A stretch of DNA of 64,000 nt from Dactylorhiza incarnata. Taxonomy: Eukaryota > Streptophyta > Magnoliopsida > Asparagales > Orchidaceae. The stretch spans positions 12,486,001 to 12,550,000 of the forward strand of contig JAWHQI010000005.1 of the NCBI GenBank assembly GCA_033032865.1, written 5' to 3'. Positions 55,664-64,000 of this stretch are shown piece after piece (positions within the stretch are counted from its first letter, which is position 1; each line of letters opens with the position of its first letter). The notes below the pieces were generated by a model. The model had not been told where the DNA came from and searched no databases. It was given only the letters and a program-made list of their open reading frames with translations. The position numbers were made by a program, and so were the translations under genes.

Positions 55664-57387
55664 AACCGTTTTAATTTTGAATAAGTCGTGCTGGGATGAC
55701 AATAACCCCAGTAGTTATCTTTCTTTTCCTGCATTTCTATTTTATCTAATCATGTTTAGTTAGTAATATTTCCTTTCAGTTTGTCTTTTTCTTTTGTTTT
55801 TGCGGAGCTGACCCCTGCAGGTTTCTTTTCTGGATGGCGGACGCTGCAGCTTAGTCCAGGTTTAAACGCCAATCTTTTGGTGTGCTCATTTCTGAGCATT
55901 GGGTACTCTCTTCCCCTAGCCCTATTCTAGTTTTCATGTCATATATTATGCGGATTGTTTAGTCTAAGTCTGGGGGAGAGTAGTTTTGTTTACCCGCTCA
56001 CGTGCACTATTGCACTGCATACTAGAAGATTTCATTTTAAAATATTTTGTTTATTTTCATTGCACACCACATCACCCACTTGAGAGCATACTCATCTGTT
56101 TGCCTGCTCTGTTGTGAATTTAATTCTTCTGCTTATTTGGGAAAATCTAGGTGATGGCTTAAGACTATGTAGTAGAGTAAAATGTTGACTCTAGTAGTGC
56201 TCCTAGTCGAGTGCTCGGTTGCATAGGAATTTGTGTAGAGTAGATTTCTCTTTATACTTATGGTTTTATATTTTTCTTATTAGTGTAAATGTTGTTTACT
56301 CTACTCAAATGGTGAATTCGGTGGAATCAAACGGTAGCATAGGGATGTGTGTAAACGATCGCTAGATTCGTATTGCTTGAGTCGGGAGAAAGGAGAATCT
56401 TTCTCGGTGGCTAGAACTTGCCCCAAGCGATTCTTGAAGCATGGGTATACGGTTAGTCATTTGTGTGAATGTGATATAGGCCATCATTTTGGCCCGGTTG
56501 AGCCTTTGTGCCCACTCCTATCGCTTTATCCTTGTCAGCCCAGTTGTGCCTACCCTTTCTTTGATTCAGCCCCACTTTTATTTCACCAAAGCCCAAACGC
56601 CAATCCTAGTCGCACACCCAAATCTGAGCTTTAGCTGTTTATTATTTTCATGAGTTGGGTTGTTGATGTTGTGGTACTTTTGTGAAAATGTGGATGTGCC
56701 TCATTGATAGATTTGCTGAAAATGTTTTGAAAAGAAAAGGAAAGAAAATGAGAAAAAGAAGAGAAGTGAAAAGAAAAGAAAAAGATGAGCTTTAATGAAA
56801 AATTTATGTATAGATTTATGTTTGGGAGTAGGCGGTGCACACACCCATGTAGTAAAATCCAAGTCTGGGGGTGTGATGTACCCGCGTGTTTGGTGGCGAA
56901 TGAGGATAGTTTCCTGCATTAGCTCATTTGGGTTTAGTGCTTGAGCCGTCGTTTTTATCTTTGTTTATCCTCACCTAAACCCAAGCCCCATTTAAAACCT
57001 AAAGTCCTATTGATTCACGCATTTGAGTCGAACCAGTGTCGTGGAGAGAATGTGACCGGGCAAGCCTATGGTCACCGACACTGATGGATTTCAGTGGAGT
57101 TTTTCCCGCATCCCGATCTTGGGCAATGCTCGTCTCAGCGTTTAGTTTACTTTCTCCGTATGCATGACCGAACGATTCACCGCTTTTCACCATTTTGAGT
57201 AATTGTAATATGCTTTTACTCTTTTAGAAATATATAGACTGTTTATATAATCAGAAATCTTTGCTACTATTCTTCTTATGCACACGAGTATGCGACTTCG
57301 CATGGTACTCTATATTGTAGTTTTAAGCCATCTACTTTTCTTTCCCCGTTCGCTTAGAATTGGTTTGCTCGGGACGCGCAAACAGTT
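55664..57387 (+). other. Untranslated interior of the young Athila-like copy
   Basis: No ATG-started gene is seen. It contains a purine tract AAGTCTGGGGGAGAG at 55966-55980, the conserved 95-codon open segment at 56347-56634 (GTG start only), a GA-rich tract at 56725-56790, and a full copy of the polypurine tract with LTR-like TGATG at 56861-56878. Confidence 0.7.
56861..56878 (+). other. Internal duplicate of the polypurine tract
   Basis: AAGTCTGGGGGTGTGATG repeats exactly the junction of the true polypurine tract and the 3' LTR (57388-57405). It is 527 bases upstream of it and is also present in the minus copy. It could prime extra plus-strand DNA, as central tracts do. Confidence 0.6.
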
Positions 57388-57400
57388 AAGTCTGGGGGTG
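57388..57400 (+). other. Polypurine tract of the young Athila-like copy
   Basis: AAGTCTGGGGGTG abuts the 3' LTR start at 57401. Confidence 0.88.
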
Positions 57401-59100
57401 TGATGAGTCCTCATCATATACACATATATGGACTCATCTGGGCCGTTATTTAGCCAATATCACGCACTTTAGCCTTATTATAGCTTATATTTGATAACCC
57501 ATGCTAGGTGCACATTTAGGCCCACTCTGGTGTATTTTTCGTGTTTATTATCTTTAGTAGTATTCATATGCTGTTAAGTGCCACTTTCAGTGGCTAGATC
57601 TGTGTTTGTGCTGGAATAGGAGGCGTGCAAGTGTTTCCGGTGCAATTCTGCACAGGAACACTGCGCACGATCACTTGTTCTAGTGCGCACGACCACCGGT
57701 CGTGCGCCACTGATCGTGCGCACTTAACCCCTTTTCGCGAGTTCTGTCTGGTGCAGCGCGCACGACTATCGACTCCAGTGCGCACGACCATCGGTCGTGC
57801 GCCACTGCTCGTGCGCATTGACCATTAAAATTCTGAGTTCTGTTTCATCTATTGCGCACGACCACCGACGCTAGTGCGCACGACCATCGGTCGTGCGCCA
57901 CTGGTCGTGCGAACATTTTATTTTATGATTTCATCTCGTGCAGGTTCTGTCCAGGCAGTGCGCACGATCGCAGGATTCCAGTGCGCACGACCACTGGTCG
58001 TGCGCCACTGACCGTGCGCACTGTTTAATTCCAGCGCCTATAAATTCCCTGCTCGCGAATTAGGGCAGATCGATCGCTTCCAGCCGCCGTTTTCCGCCCG
58101 ATTCCGCCCGATTTCGCCCCTCCATCGTCGCCCACCTTAGGGAGGATCTCCGGGCTTGTTCTTCACGCCGATCTTGAGCCGGAGTGTCCTCTCGGCCTCC
58201 TCCTTCATCCAAGAGCTCCAAAGGAAGACCTAGCCGCTATCTCCATCGAGCTAGAGGAAGTTGGCAACCTCCACCGGATCGTGACACGAAGAAGACGGGT
58301 CCATTGGAGAGTCGTGACAGCTCTCTCTACCCCGGACGTAGTTGCGGACCGAGCTTGGACGCGGATTGACAACCCGGCGATTCCAACCGTGAATCTTCAA
58401 CGAGCCTTCGGATTCGGTCGATTTCATGCCTTGTTCTCCTTTTATTGATGTATTTGCAACTAGATCTAACATTATGATGAAGTGTATTTTGATTAAATAG
58501 CATTTTTTACTTGATTATGTCTATGTGATTGAGTATTTTTGTTTATATTATTGAGGTGCGCCTTGTGGTGTGGTTTGTTGGTTGCGTTGTGCCGCCCTAA
58601 CAATTGTTAGTGGTGCGCTTGTTGAAGAGGTGCTTGCGACCCTCATTCCGCTAGCCTACTCGCCCATCCGCCTACCGAAGCGTGGCATCGCGGCCCGTAT
58701 TCCATCCCGCCTAACGAAGCAGTGCGCTCAAGGCCTGCACAGTTCGATTCCGCTTGCCTACTCGTCCATCCGCCCTTGCGACGCAGCGCGCTCAAGGCCT
58801 GCCTAGTTTCCATCCCGCCAAGCGAAGCATTGCATAGCGGCATTGCATAGGAGTAGTTGATAGTTTTTTCTCTTTATTTTCCACAAACCAAATCAACCCC
58901 CGTGTCCGCAATTCATCCGACCCAAAGGACTTCGATCTCAAGTCCTTCCTCAAACGTTAACTCCACCTTACTGTGTTCCTTGAGAGATTCGATACTTGGG
59001 GATTTACTTCCTCATATTATTACTTGACAATGACCGGTTCACTGCCGTTCGGATCGCAGTCTCGCTACCGCCTATAGCGGTGTGCAAGATTTGCGCATCA
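57401..59100 (+). repeat. 3' LTR of the young Athila-like copy
   Basis: 1,700 bases, nearly identical to 52559-54256. It is followed by GTCCC, the target-site duplication. Confidence 0.94.
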
Positions 59101-59359
59101 GTCCCACCAATGGTAAGAACTGGATAAGTTGTAGAGTGGAGATGATTGATCACTCGGACATACTTGAAGGAATAAGAACCTAAACATGTGGAGAAAACAT
59201 TATAGAAGCGTTGTCTACCCATATAAACAAGAGCTTTAGTCACCGGAAAAATGGTGTTTTCCGGAACACGTAGGTCCTCGGAATGAAGAAAGACGTCATA
59301 AGTTTTGTGATGCACGGTGAAGGCCAACTGCAAAAGTCTTTGGAGAACTACCACAGTCA

Positions 59360-60065
59360 CTGCCCAGGTTAGAGTGGAAGTTTGAGGATATAATTAAAGA
59401 TTTCCGCAGGTTACCACATCTCTACTCTGGGCATAAGTTTATTTGGAACATTGAGGATAGATTGACCAAGGTAGCTAGGGTCACCCCGGGCCAAAAGGAT
59501 GGTCTTGTTAGTGTTTGATGGGATTTGATGAGATGTTTGGCCATTATCGTGACGTAACCAGGACAATCGTGTCGGATTGAGATGGATGCGTTACGTCCAA
59601 GAAGTGAAGATCAGTCCAGGCTCATCTGGGCTCTTGGTTGACGTTCAACACAGCTTTCCACAGTCAGAGGAACGAAGGTGCGGGATTCCACTATCTTCGA
59701 CCTAGGATGAGGATTTAATGACACTCGGCTCTGAGTTTATGAAGGACACAAAGGCCTAAGTGCTACTGATTCGAGTTAGGATGCTGGAAGCCCAGAACAG
59801 GCAGGCCAAGTATTATGATGCACGGCATCGTGCAGTAGAGTTCCAGGTTGGGGATTGGGTGTTCCTGAAGGTACGTCCGATGCATGGAGTCTCGCGAGTA
59901 CGCAGGTGGAAGAAGTTCAGTCTAAGATAAATGGGGCTCTACAGGATCCTGGAGTGGGTTGGCCCGTTGACTTATAGACTAGATCTACCGTCGGAGGTAG
60001 CGGGTTTGCATGACGTCTTCCACGTCTCCTCCATTAGGAGAGCTCTAATACGGCCGGAGCAATAG
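59360..60065 (+). pseudogene. Ty3/gypsy integrase remnant
   Basis: Decayed integrase can be read in frame patches. WKFEDIIKDFRRLPHLYSGH, IWNIEDRLTKVARV and IVSD correspond to the family's WxxIxMDFVxGLP, IWVIVDRLTKxAHF and IVSDRD. FNTAFHSQ matches FSTAFHPQ. The C-terminal region at 59772-60065 reads RMLEAQNRQAKYYDARHR, FQVGDWVFLKVRPMHGVSR, YRILEWVGPLTYRLDLP and LHDVFHVSSIRRAL, with one internal TAA (near 59928) and a TAG at 60063. The GPY/F-like C-terminal module is typical of chromoviruses. Gag, protease and reverse transcriptase have been lost. The 59106-59360 stretch may be the decayed integrase zinc domain. Confidence 0.75.
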
Positions 60066-60375
60066 ATATCTATTACTGATGGGCCAGTAACTTCCGACCG
60101 ATCAGTCTGCATGGAGCTGGTCAGGATAAACGATACCACGGTGCGAGTCTTGCGGCGCAAGAAGGTTTCGTAGGTAAAGGTCATGTGGTAAATCATGGAC
60201 ACGAGGAGCACACCACGGAGCCACTAGAACTGATGCAGCAAAAGCATCCGGAGCTCTTTGCGTCAAGTATACTTAGTTTCTTAAGGGATGTTACAAACAA
60301 TCACTTGCGGTAGAAACCCCGCAGGCCTAACCTGAATTTCGAGGATGAAATTATTATTTTTTGTTTATTGGGATT
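60066..60375 (+). pseudogene. Chromodomain remnant and polypurine end
   Basis: Fragments resembling the chromodomain of plant chromoviruses lie in shifting frames: RVLRRK, VKVMW and, near 60225-60260, QQKHPELF, where the family has KYPELF. It ends with TTTCGAGGATGAAATT, the sequence that commonly closes plant chromovirus genes just before the 3' LTR. The polypurine tract is degraded. Confidence 0.6.
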
Positions 60376-61689
60376 TGTAACATCCCCCAAACAACTAGAC
60401 CCATAGAGTGGTTTTGTCATGACTAGGTCATGACAAAACCCTAGGAAGCTTGAAGAGACCACTTGGCCTTAGCCAAGAAGAAGGAAACCACAATGGTCTA
60501 CAAATAGCAATTTCTAGTTAACAAGCATATGGTTGGACTTTAGGGCCTCACCTTGACCCTTTGACCCCATCATAGCATACCTAATCTTTTAAGGGTTCCA
60601 TTAGAACACCAAGGACCCATTGGCGTCAACCAAGGAGGCCTAGTTGACCAAAGTCAACATTAACCCTAAATTGGTCAAAGTAGACTAATTAGGGTCAATT
60701 GGCTTTCACCATGCCAAATTGACCTTTCCCCTACCCTTATAAGGATATTAGGGACCCAATGGACCAAAAATCCCCACCATGGGCCACCAATTTGGCCAAT
60801 TTGATCAAAGTCAACTCTAACCCTATTTTGGTCAAATTGCCCTATTATGGGTCAATTGGCCTCCACCTTGCCAAATTGACTCTACCTAGACCTTTCTAAC
60901 CCTTAAGAGAGACCAATGGGTCACTACCCACCCATTGGGGTCAACCCAAATGGTCAAATTGACCAAAGTCAACTCCACACTAAATATAGGTCAAAATGAT
61001 CTATTTTGAACTAATCAAGCCCAATCCACTTGGGCTAGACCCAATTGAGGTGGTCCAATAGCTGATGGGGTTTGGAGTTACTTAAATTGCCATTCAATTT
61101 CAAGAAATTCGGCCAGGAGAGAGAAACTCAATTTTCCCCAAAAATGGAGGAGAGGGAGTAATGGCATTCATGGCCAAGGGAGGCCATTTGATCTCCCAAT
61201 TGATGGGGATTCATATCCCATGGATGTTACAAGAAGGTTAGGTGTTTTTCCAGGCCACGTGGTGGCTGAATTGATGAGATTTCAGTTTTCCAAAGAGGTC
61301 TTAATGGCCTTGGCCGAAATTCCCCTCCACAAATTCCCCTTATACAACCCTCCCCACTCAAATATAACTTCACCATTAGCTTCAAAAGGTGTATGGCAGT
61401 CGAAATAATATATTGGATCGAATGTTTTGGTGGAGAATCGAGGGATCGGGCAAGCTCGCCGGAGAGGGGAAAAGCCATGGCCGACCACCGCCGCCATCGT
61501 CACCGGGCTCCAATCAAGGTCCGCTTCTCCTCCTCTCCCCTTGTGCTAGTATCCTAGATCAAATAGGAGAGACATCGGGCTCAATTGAGCCCTATCTCAT
61601 GTAAGATTTTTGTATTTTCCATGAACAAAATGAGGTGGGGGTTCGCCGGAATCGCCCTCTCAGGCGGCCGTGCCGCCGCCCGGCGATAG

Positions 61690-61713
61690 CCACCATCTCA
61701 ACAGAGGTGGTGG
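61690..61713 (+). repeat. Conserved LTR hairpin, copy C
   Basis: Stem CCACCATCTC / GAGGTGGTGG with loop AACA. The one change from the other copies (C to T) still allows a T-G pair. Confidence 0.6.
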
Positions 61714-61808
61714 TTGTGGCCGACCAGGGAGGTGGATGGATGGTCGGGAAAATGAGCATCATTGTGCTTGATGGATGACACTCTTCCTGCCTCGATCGTT
61801 GAAGTGTG

Positions 61809-62516
61809 TCATTTTATATAGTCGAATTCGTCGAAATTGTTTCGCCGAATTCGGTTATAGAGAATAGCCGAATTTATATATAGTCGAATTCATCGAAATG
61901 GTTTCGCCGAAATCGGTTATAGTGATTAGTCAAATTCGGTTAATGTGATTAGTCGAATTCGGCGAATTCAATCTGGACAGTTTTTCCTCTGGTCTGCGGA
62001 TAGCCGGTTTTATGCCTTGCTTATAAAAGGAACGTGTTTAGGGCTTCGAAACATACGGTTTTAGATCGAGCCTTTTTGCGAGAGAGAAACGACGGAAGTG
62101 TTCCGGCTGTTCTCATTCCTTCCGCCGATCGACGTTCCGCCGCCGCTAGTCGTCGCCGCCGGTCGCCGCCTCCTCTAGATCGGACCTAGCAGTCCGTGAG
62201 GATGTTGGGAGCTTCCTTCTCCGACCTAGTTCTTGTGCGACAAGAAGCTAGGGTTCTTCATCGCTTGTGTGGACTTCTGTAGAGGGATCGATCTATTTTG
62301 ATCCTTGAAGAACTCAAAGCAGGTTTCAGATTTCTCTTGGAGCACCTAGGTTGGATTTGATCCAACTCCACTAAGGTAATTTATGCCTAGTATTTATGAT
62401 TACTTCTTGATTCATTTTTATGGCCCGATCCGAAACACTTTTGGGTTATTCTTGTTCATTTCCGCTGCGCATATTTGATATCTCATCCCTTATGAAAGGG
62501 TACAGAAAACCCAACA
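61809..62516 (+). repeat. 5' LTR (lacking its start) of the right-edge copia
   Basis: 61809-61990 is an array of TTCGTCGAA, TTCGCCGAA and TTCGGCGAA words with GGTTATAG spacers. TATAAAAG follows at 62022-62029, then a GC-rich leader and the end AAACCCAACA at 62516. About 700 bases remain, against roughly 1,180 in the related solo LTR. Confidence 0.75.
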
Positions 62517-62517
62517 G

Positions 62518-62533
62518 TGGTATCAGGGCAAGG
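62518..62533 (+). other. Primer-binding site of the right-edge copia
   Basis: TGGTATCAGGGCAAGG, one base after the LTR. It differs at one position from the initiator tRNA-Met complement. Confidence 0.82.
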
Positions 62534-63558
62534 TTGCGGTCAAGTGTGTGTAAATTGGGACATTTAGAAGCGTTCTAAAAGCCGTCCGTTATAGAAGCTC
62601 TGCCCCTTGGACCCCGTTAGGGGCTCTGCCCCTAATACCCCGCCAGAGGCGCGGCCCCTTGGAACCCCGCCAGGAATGCATGTGATTACGTTGCGATTTT
62701 CATGTTTCAGAGGTTGTTTCTCCTCTGCAGTAACAGTCCCTCAAAATGGTTTGTGAAACCAAATGTTTAGATTACTGAATCTGATCTGAGAGACGAGCTT
62801 GTCTATTGCACTTGTGGAGTTGCTGTTCACATGTCCAATGCATGTAAATCTGGAGATTTAGAAGTGTTCTAAATGCTCAGATTTAGCCCTGGTTTGTCAA
62901 AGTGTTGATAGACTGTTTTTGTGCACATCTGGGATGTATCTGGAATGTGAATGTTGTAATTTTATTTTCTGATTGTGCACTATGATTAAATGTTAATCAT
63001 GATTAAATGTTAATCACTTAAAATAAAAATCCCTTATCTAATATTAAGTATTCGGATGCCTTCCGATGGATGACACTCTTCCTGCCTCGATCGTTGAAGT
63101 GTGGGCTTGCCAAAGCAAGGTGCATTAATCTATCTTGGTAAGGGTGCGAGCGGATAATTGTGATATCCCACTGTCGACATCGGGTCAAACTTAACTAGGT
63201 GACCTCAAAGGTTAAGTGCCTAGAGGCATAGGGTTTGCATGCTCCATATGATGGATGCGAATAAAGAGTTATTCACCAACCATACAAGAGTTGTATAGTG
63301 ATGCAATTGACAAATGTTGTCTCCTAAATAACCGCATTATGAGAGGAACGCCAAAGCAGACTCGTGGTGTTGGTGAAATACGGATCTTGTCCACTAAGAG
63401 ATTAGCTCGCATAAACTCTCCGAATCGATATCAAGGGTTATTGATTTGATTAAAATAGTGGGAGCTCTTTAATAAAAGTCCTTATTAAAATATATATAAA
63501 ATGTATTTTGAAATATAGTACTAAAATTTAACTTTGCAAAATTCCTTGTAGAATATTC
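62534..63558 (+). other. Untranslated leader of the right-edge copia
   Basis: About 1 kb with no gene. It holds the second copy of the 39-base direct repeat (63065-63103) and short CCCCG(C/T)(C/T)AG repeats near 62610-62670. Confidence 0.65.
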
Positions 63559-64000
63559 GTGGCAAGTGGATCTCACTCCGCCTTGTCCCTGAGAGCGATC
63601 CTTGAGAAGGATAAGCTAAATGGGACAAATTTCCTTGACTGGTATAGAAACCTGAGAATTATTCTCAGGCAAGAGCGCAAGCTCTATGTCTTGGAAGAAG
63701 ATCCCCCTGAAGAGCCAGCCTCTAATGCACCACGTGCAGATAAAGATACTTATAAGAAGTATGGAGATGACTCCTTGGATGTTGAATGCCTTATGCTCAC
63801 GACTATGAACTCTGAGCTTCAGAAGCAACATGAGAACATGAGTTGTTATGAGATGGTTGAGCACCTGAAGAAAATGTTTCATGGGCAAGCTCGCCAAGAA
63901 AGGTTTGATATATCCAGGGCGTTATTTCAGTGTAAGATGGGAGCTCGAGACCCAGTAGGAACTCACGTACTCAAGATGATTGGGTATATAGGGAGCCTTG
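63559..64000 (+). CDS. Ty1/copia gag, N-terminal part (window edge)
   Basis: Open for 147 codons to the window end. The recognisable copia gag opening is SLRAILEKDKLNGTNFLDWY, then RNLRIILRQERKLYVLEEDP, then the UBN2-type core (LQKQHENMSCYEMVEHLKKMF, ISRALFQCKMGARDPVGTHV). The expected start codon is GTG (63559-63561) before ASGSHSAL, where the family normally has ATG, so a start-losing A-to-G change is likely. The next in-frame ATG is far inside the domain. The product would be the particle structural protein. Confidence 0.85.
   Translation, partial: MASGSHSALSLRAILEKDKLNGTNFLDWYRNLRIILRQERKLYVLEEDPPEEPASNAPRADKDTYKKYGDDSLDVECLMLTTMNSELQKQHENMSCYEMVEHLKKMFHGQARQERFDISRALFQCKMGARDPVGTHVLKMIGYIGSL

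Larger units (their letters stand above)
52559..59100 (+). mobile_element. Non-autonomous Athila-like LTR retrotransposon, young intact copy
   Basis: It runs TGATGAGTCC (52559) to GCGCATCA (59100) with target-site duplication GTCCC (52554-52558 and 59101-59105). LTRs are 1,698 and 1,700 bases and differ at about five positions plus one TA indel by eye. That suggests an insertion on the order of 0.1 million years ago at a commonly used plant rate (inference). The primer-binding site matches tRNA-Asp exactly, as in Athila-type elements. The 3.1-kb interior encodes one zinc-knuckle protein and no protease, reverse transcriptase, RNase H or integrase. It must therefore have moved with enzymes supplied in trans, presumably by an Athila relative. 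Confidence 0.92.
27053..64000 (+). mobile_element. Chromovirus-type Ty3/gypsy element, host of four nested elements
   Basis: The 5' LTR begins at 27053 (TGTAAAATCCCCCC) and ends at 50984. The interior spans 50985-60375, and the 3' LTR begins at 60376 (TGTAACATCCCCCAAA) and leaves the window. The LTR is unusually long, about 4.9 kb after removing inserts. Insertions are El1 and, inside it, El2 in the 5' LTR, the young Athila-like copy in the interior and a copia in the 3' LTR. By eye the first 170 bases of the two LTRs differ at roughly 8%, so the insertion is much older than its guests. The interior without inserts is only about 2.8 kb and keeps integrase and chromodomain traces. Gag, protease and reverse transcriptase are not recognisable. 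Confidence 0.82.
60376..64000 (+). repeat. 3' LTR C of the chromovirus-type element (interrupted, runs off window)
   Basis: It opens TGTAACATCCCCCAAAC and parallels LTR B up to 61769 (GAGCATCATTGTGCT), where a copia element begins. It includes a TTGACC array at about 60620-61000 and the hairpin at 61690-61713. No genes. Confidence 0.85.
61770..64000 (+). mobile_element. Ty1/copia element, left part (runs off window)
   Basis: 5' LTR-like sequence to 62516, tRNA-iMet primer-binding site, leader and the beginning of gag. It belongs near the solo LTR family at 7355-17362, with similar LTR 3' ends (AAACCCAACA). The left end is abnormal: it does not open with TGTTGG but with a 39-base piece of its own leader (61770-61808, repeated at 63065-63103). 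The LTR beginning therefore seems to be lost or replaced. Confidence 0.8.

Noticed and set aside
59004..59360. 118-codon minus-strand frame across the end of the Athila-like LTR
   Set aside because: It spans the insertion junction and antisense of decayed integrase sequence; no domain seen.
1..64000. Host genes
   Set aside because: I looked for exons with conserved plant protein motifs between elements; every stretch outside coding parts of retrotransposons could be matched to an LTR, leader or 3' region.

Overview
The window looks like a gene-free, retrotransposon-saturated stretch of a large-genome flowering plant. Nothing in it reads as a host gene, tRNA, rRNA or CRISPR array. Almost every base can be assigned to LTR retrotransposons inserted into one another. 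Plant origin rests on primer-binding sites matching plant initiator tRNA-Met and tRNA-Asp, and on lineages typical of plants: SIRE-like and other Ty1/copia, chromovirus and Tat-like Ty3/gypsy, and an Athila-like element. I cannot name the species. LAYOUT: 1-2848 is a minus-strand Tat-lineage Ty3/gypsy remnant (3' LTR, gag, protease). 2849-22788 is a plus-strand chromovirus-type LTR (LTR A). It is split by a minus-strand non-autonomous Athila-like element (6216-22105), which is split by a solo copia LTR (7355-17362), which is split by a complete copia element (8228-17049). 22789-27052 is a minus-strand LTR of the chromovirus family (LTR D). From 27053 to beyond the window runs one plus-strand chromovirus-type element: 5' LTR 27053-50984, a decayed interior, and a 3' LTR from 60376. 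Its 5' LTR is split by SIRE-like element El1 (30558-49589), whose own 3' LTR is split one base before its end by SIRE-like El2 (40389-49583). Its interior holds a young plus-strand copy of the Athila-like element (52559-59100). Its 3' LTR holds the start of another copia element (61770 to the window end). I resolved most insertions to the base by matching 5-bp target-site duplications: GTGGG, GACCA, ACAGC, ACCCA, CCAAC and GTCCC. CODING CONTENT: most gag and pol genes are broken by stops and frameshifts. Exceptions are one copia gag-pol interrupted only by two TGA codons, the truncated copia gag at the right edge, and a roughly 400-residue protein with two zinc knuckles in the Athila-like element. 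That protein is open in both diverged copies even though neither copy has capsid, protease or polymerase. MOST NOTABLE: (1) the zinc-knuckle-only non-autonomous element; (2) dense CpG-rich palindrome arrays just upstream of the TATA box in several unrelated LTR families, with 16-base words shared exactly between a Ty3/gypsy LTR and a Ty1/copia SIRE LTR; (3) a palindromic word in the SIRE elements that recurs in the LTR, the gag coding sequence and the 3' region, and has changed in concert at all three places between El1 and El2; (4) a shared in-frame TAG at the gag/pol boundary and a conserved noncoding block in the 3' region of both SIRE elements. All comparisons were made by eye, so percentages and counts are approximate.
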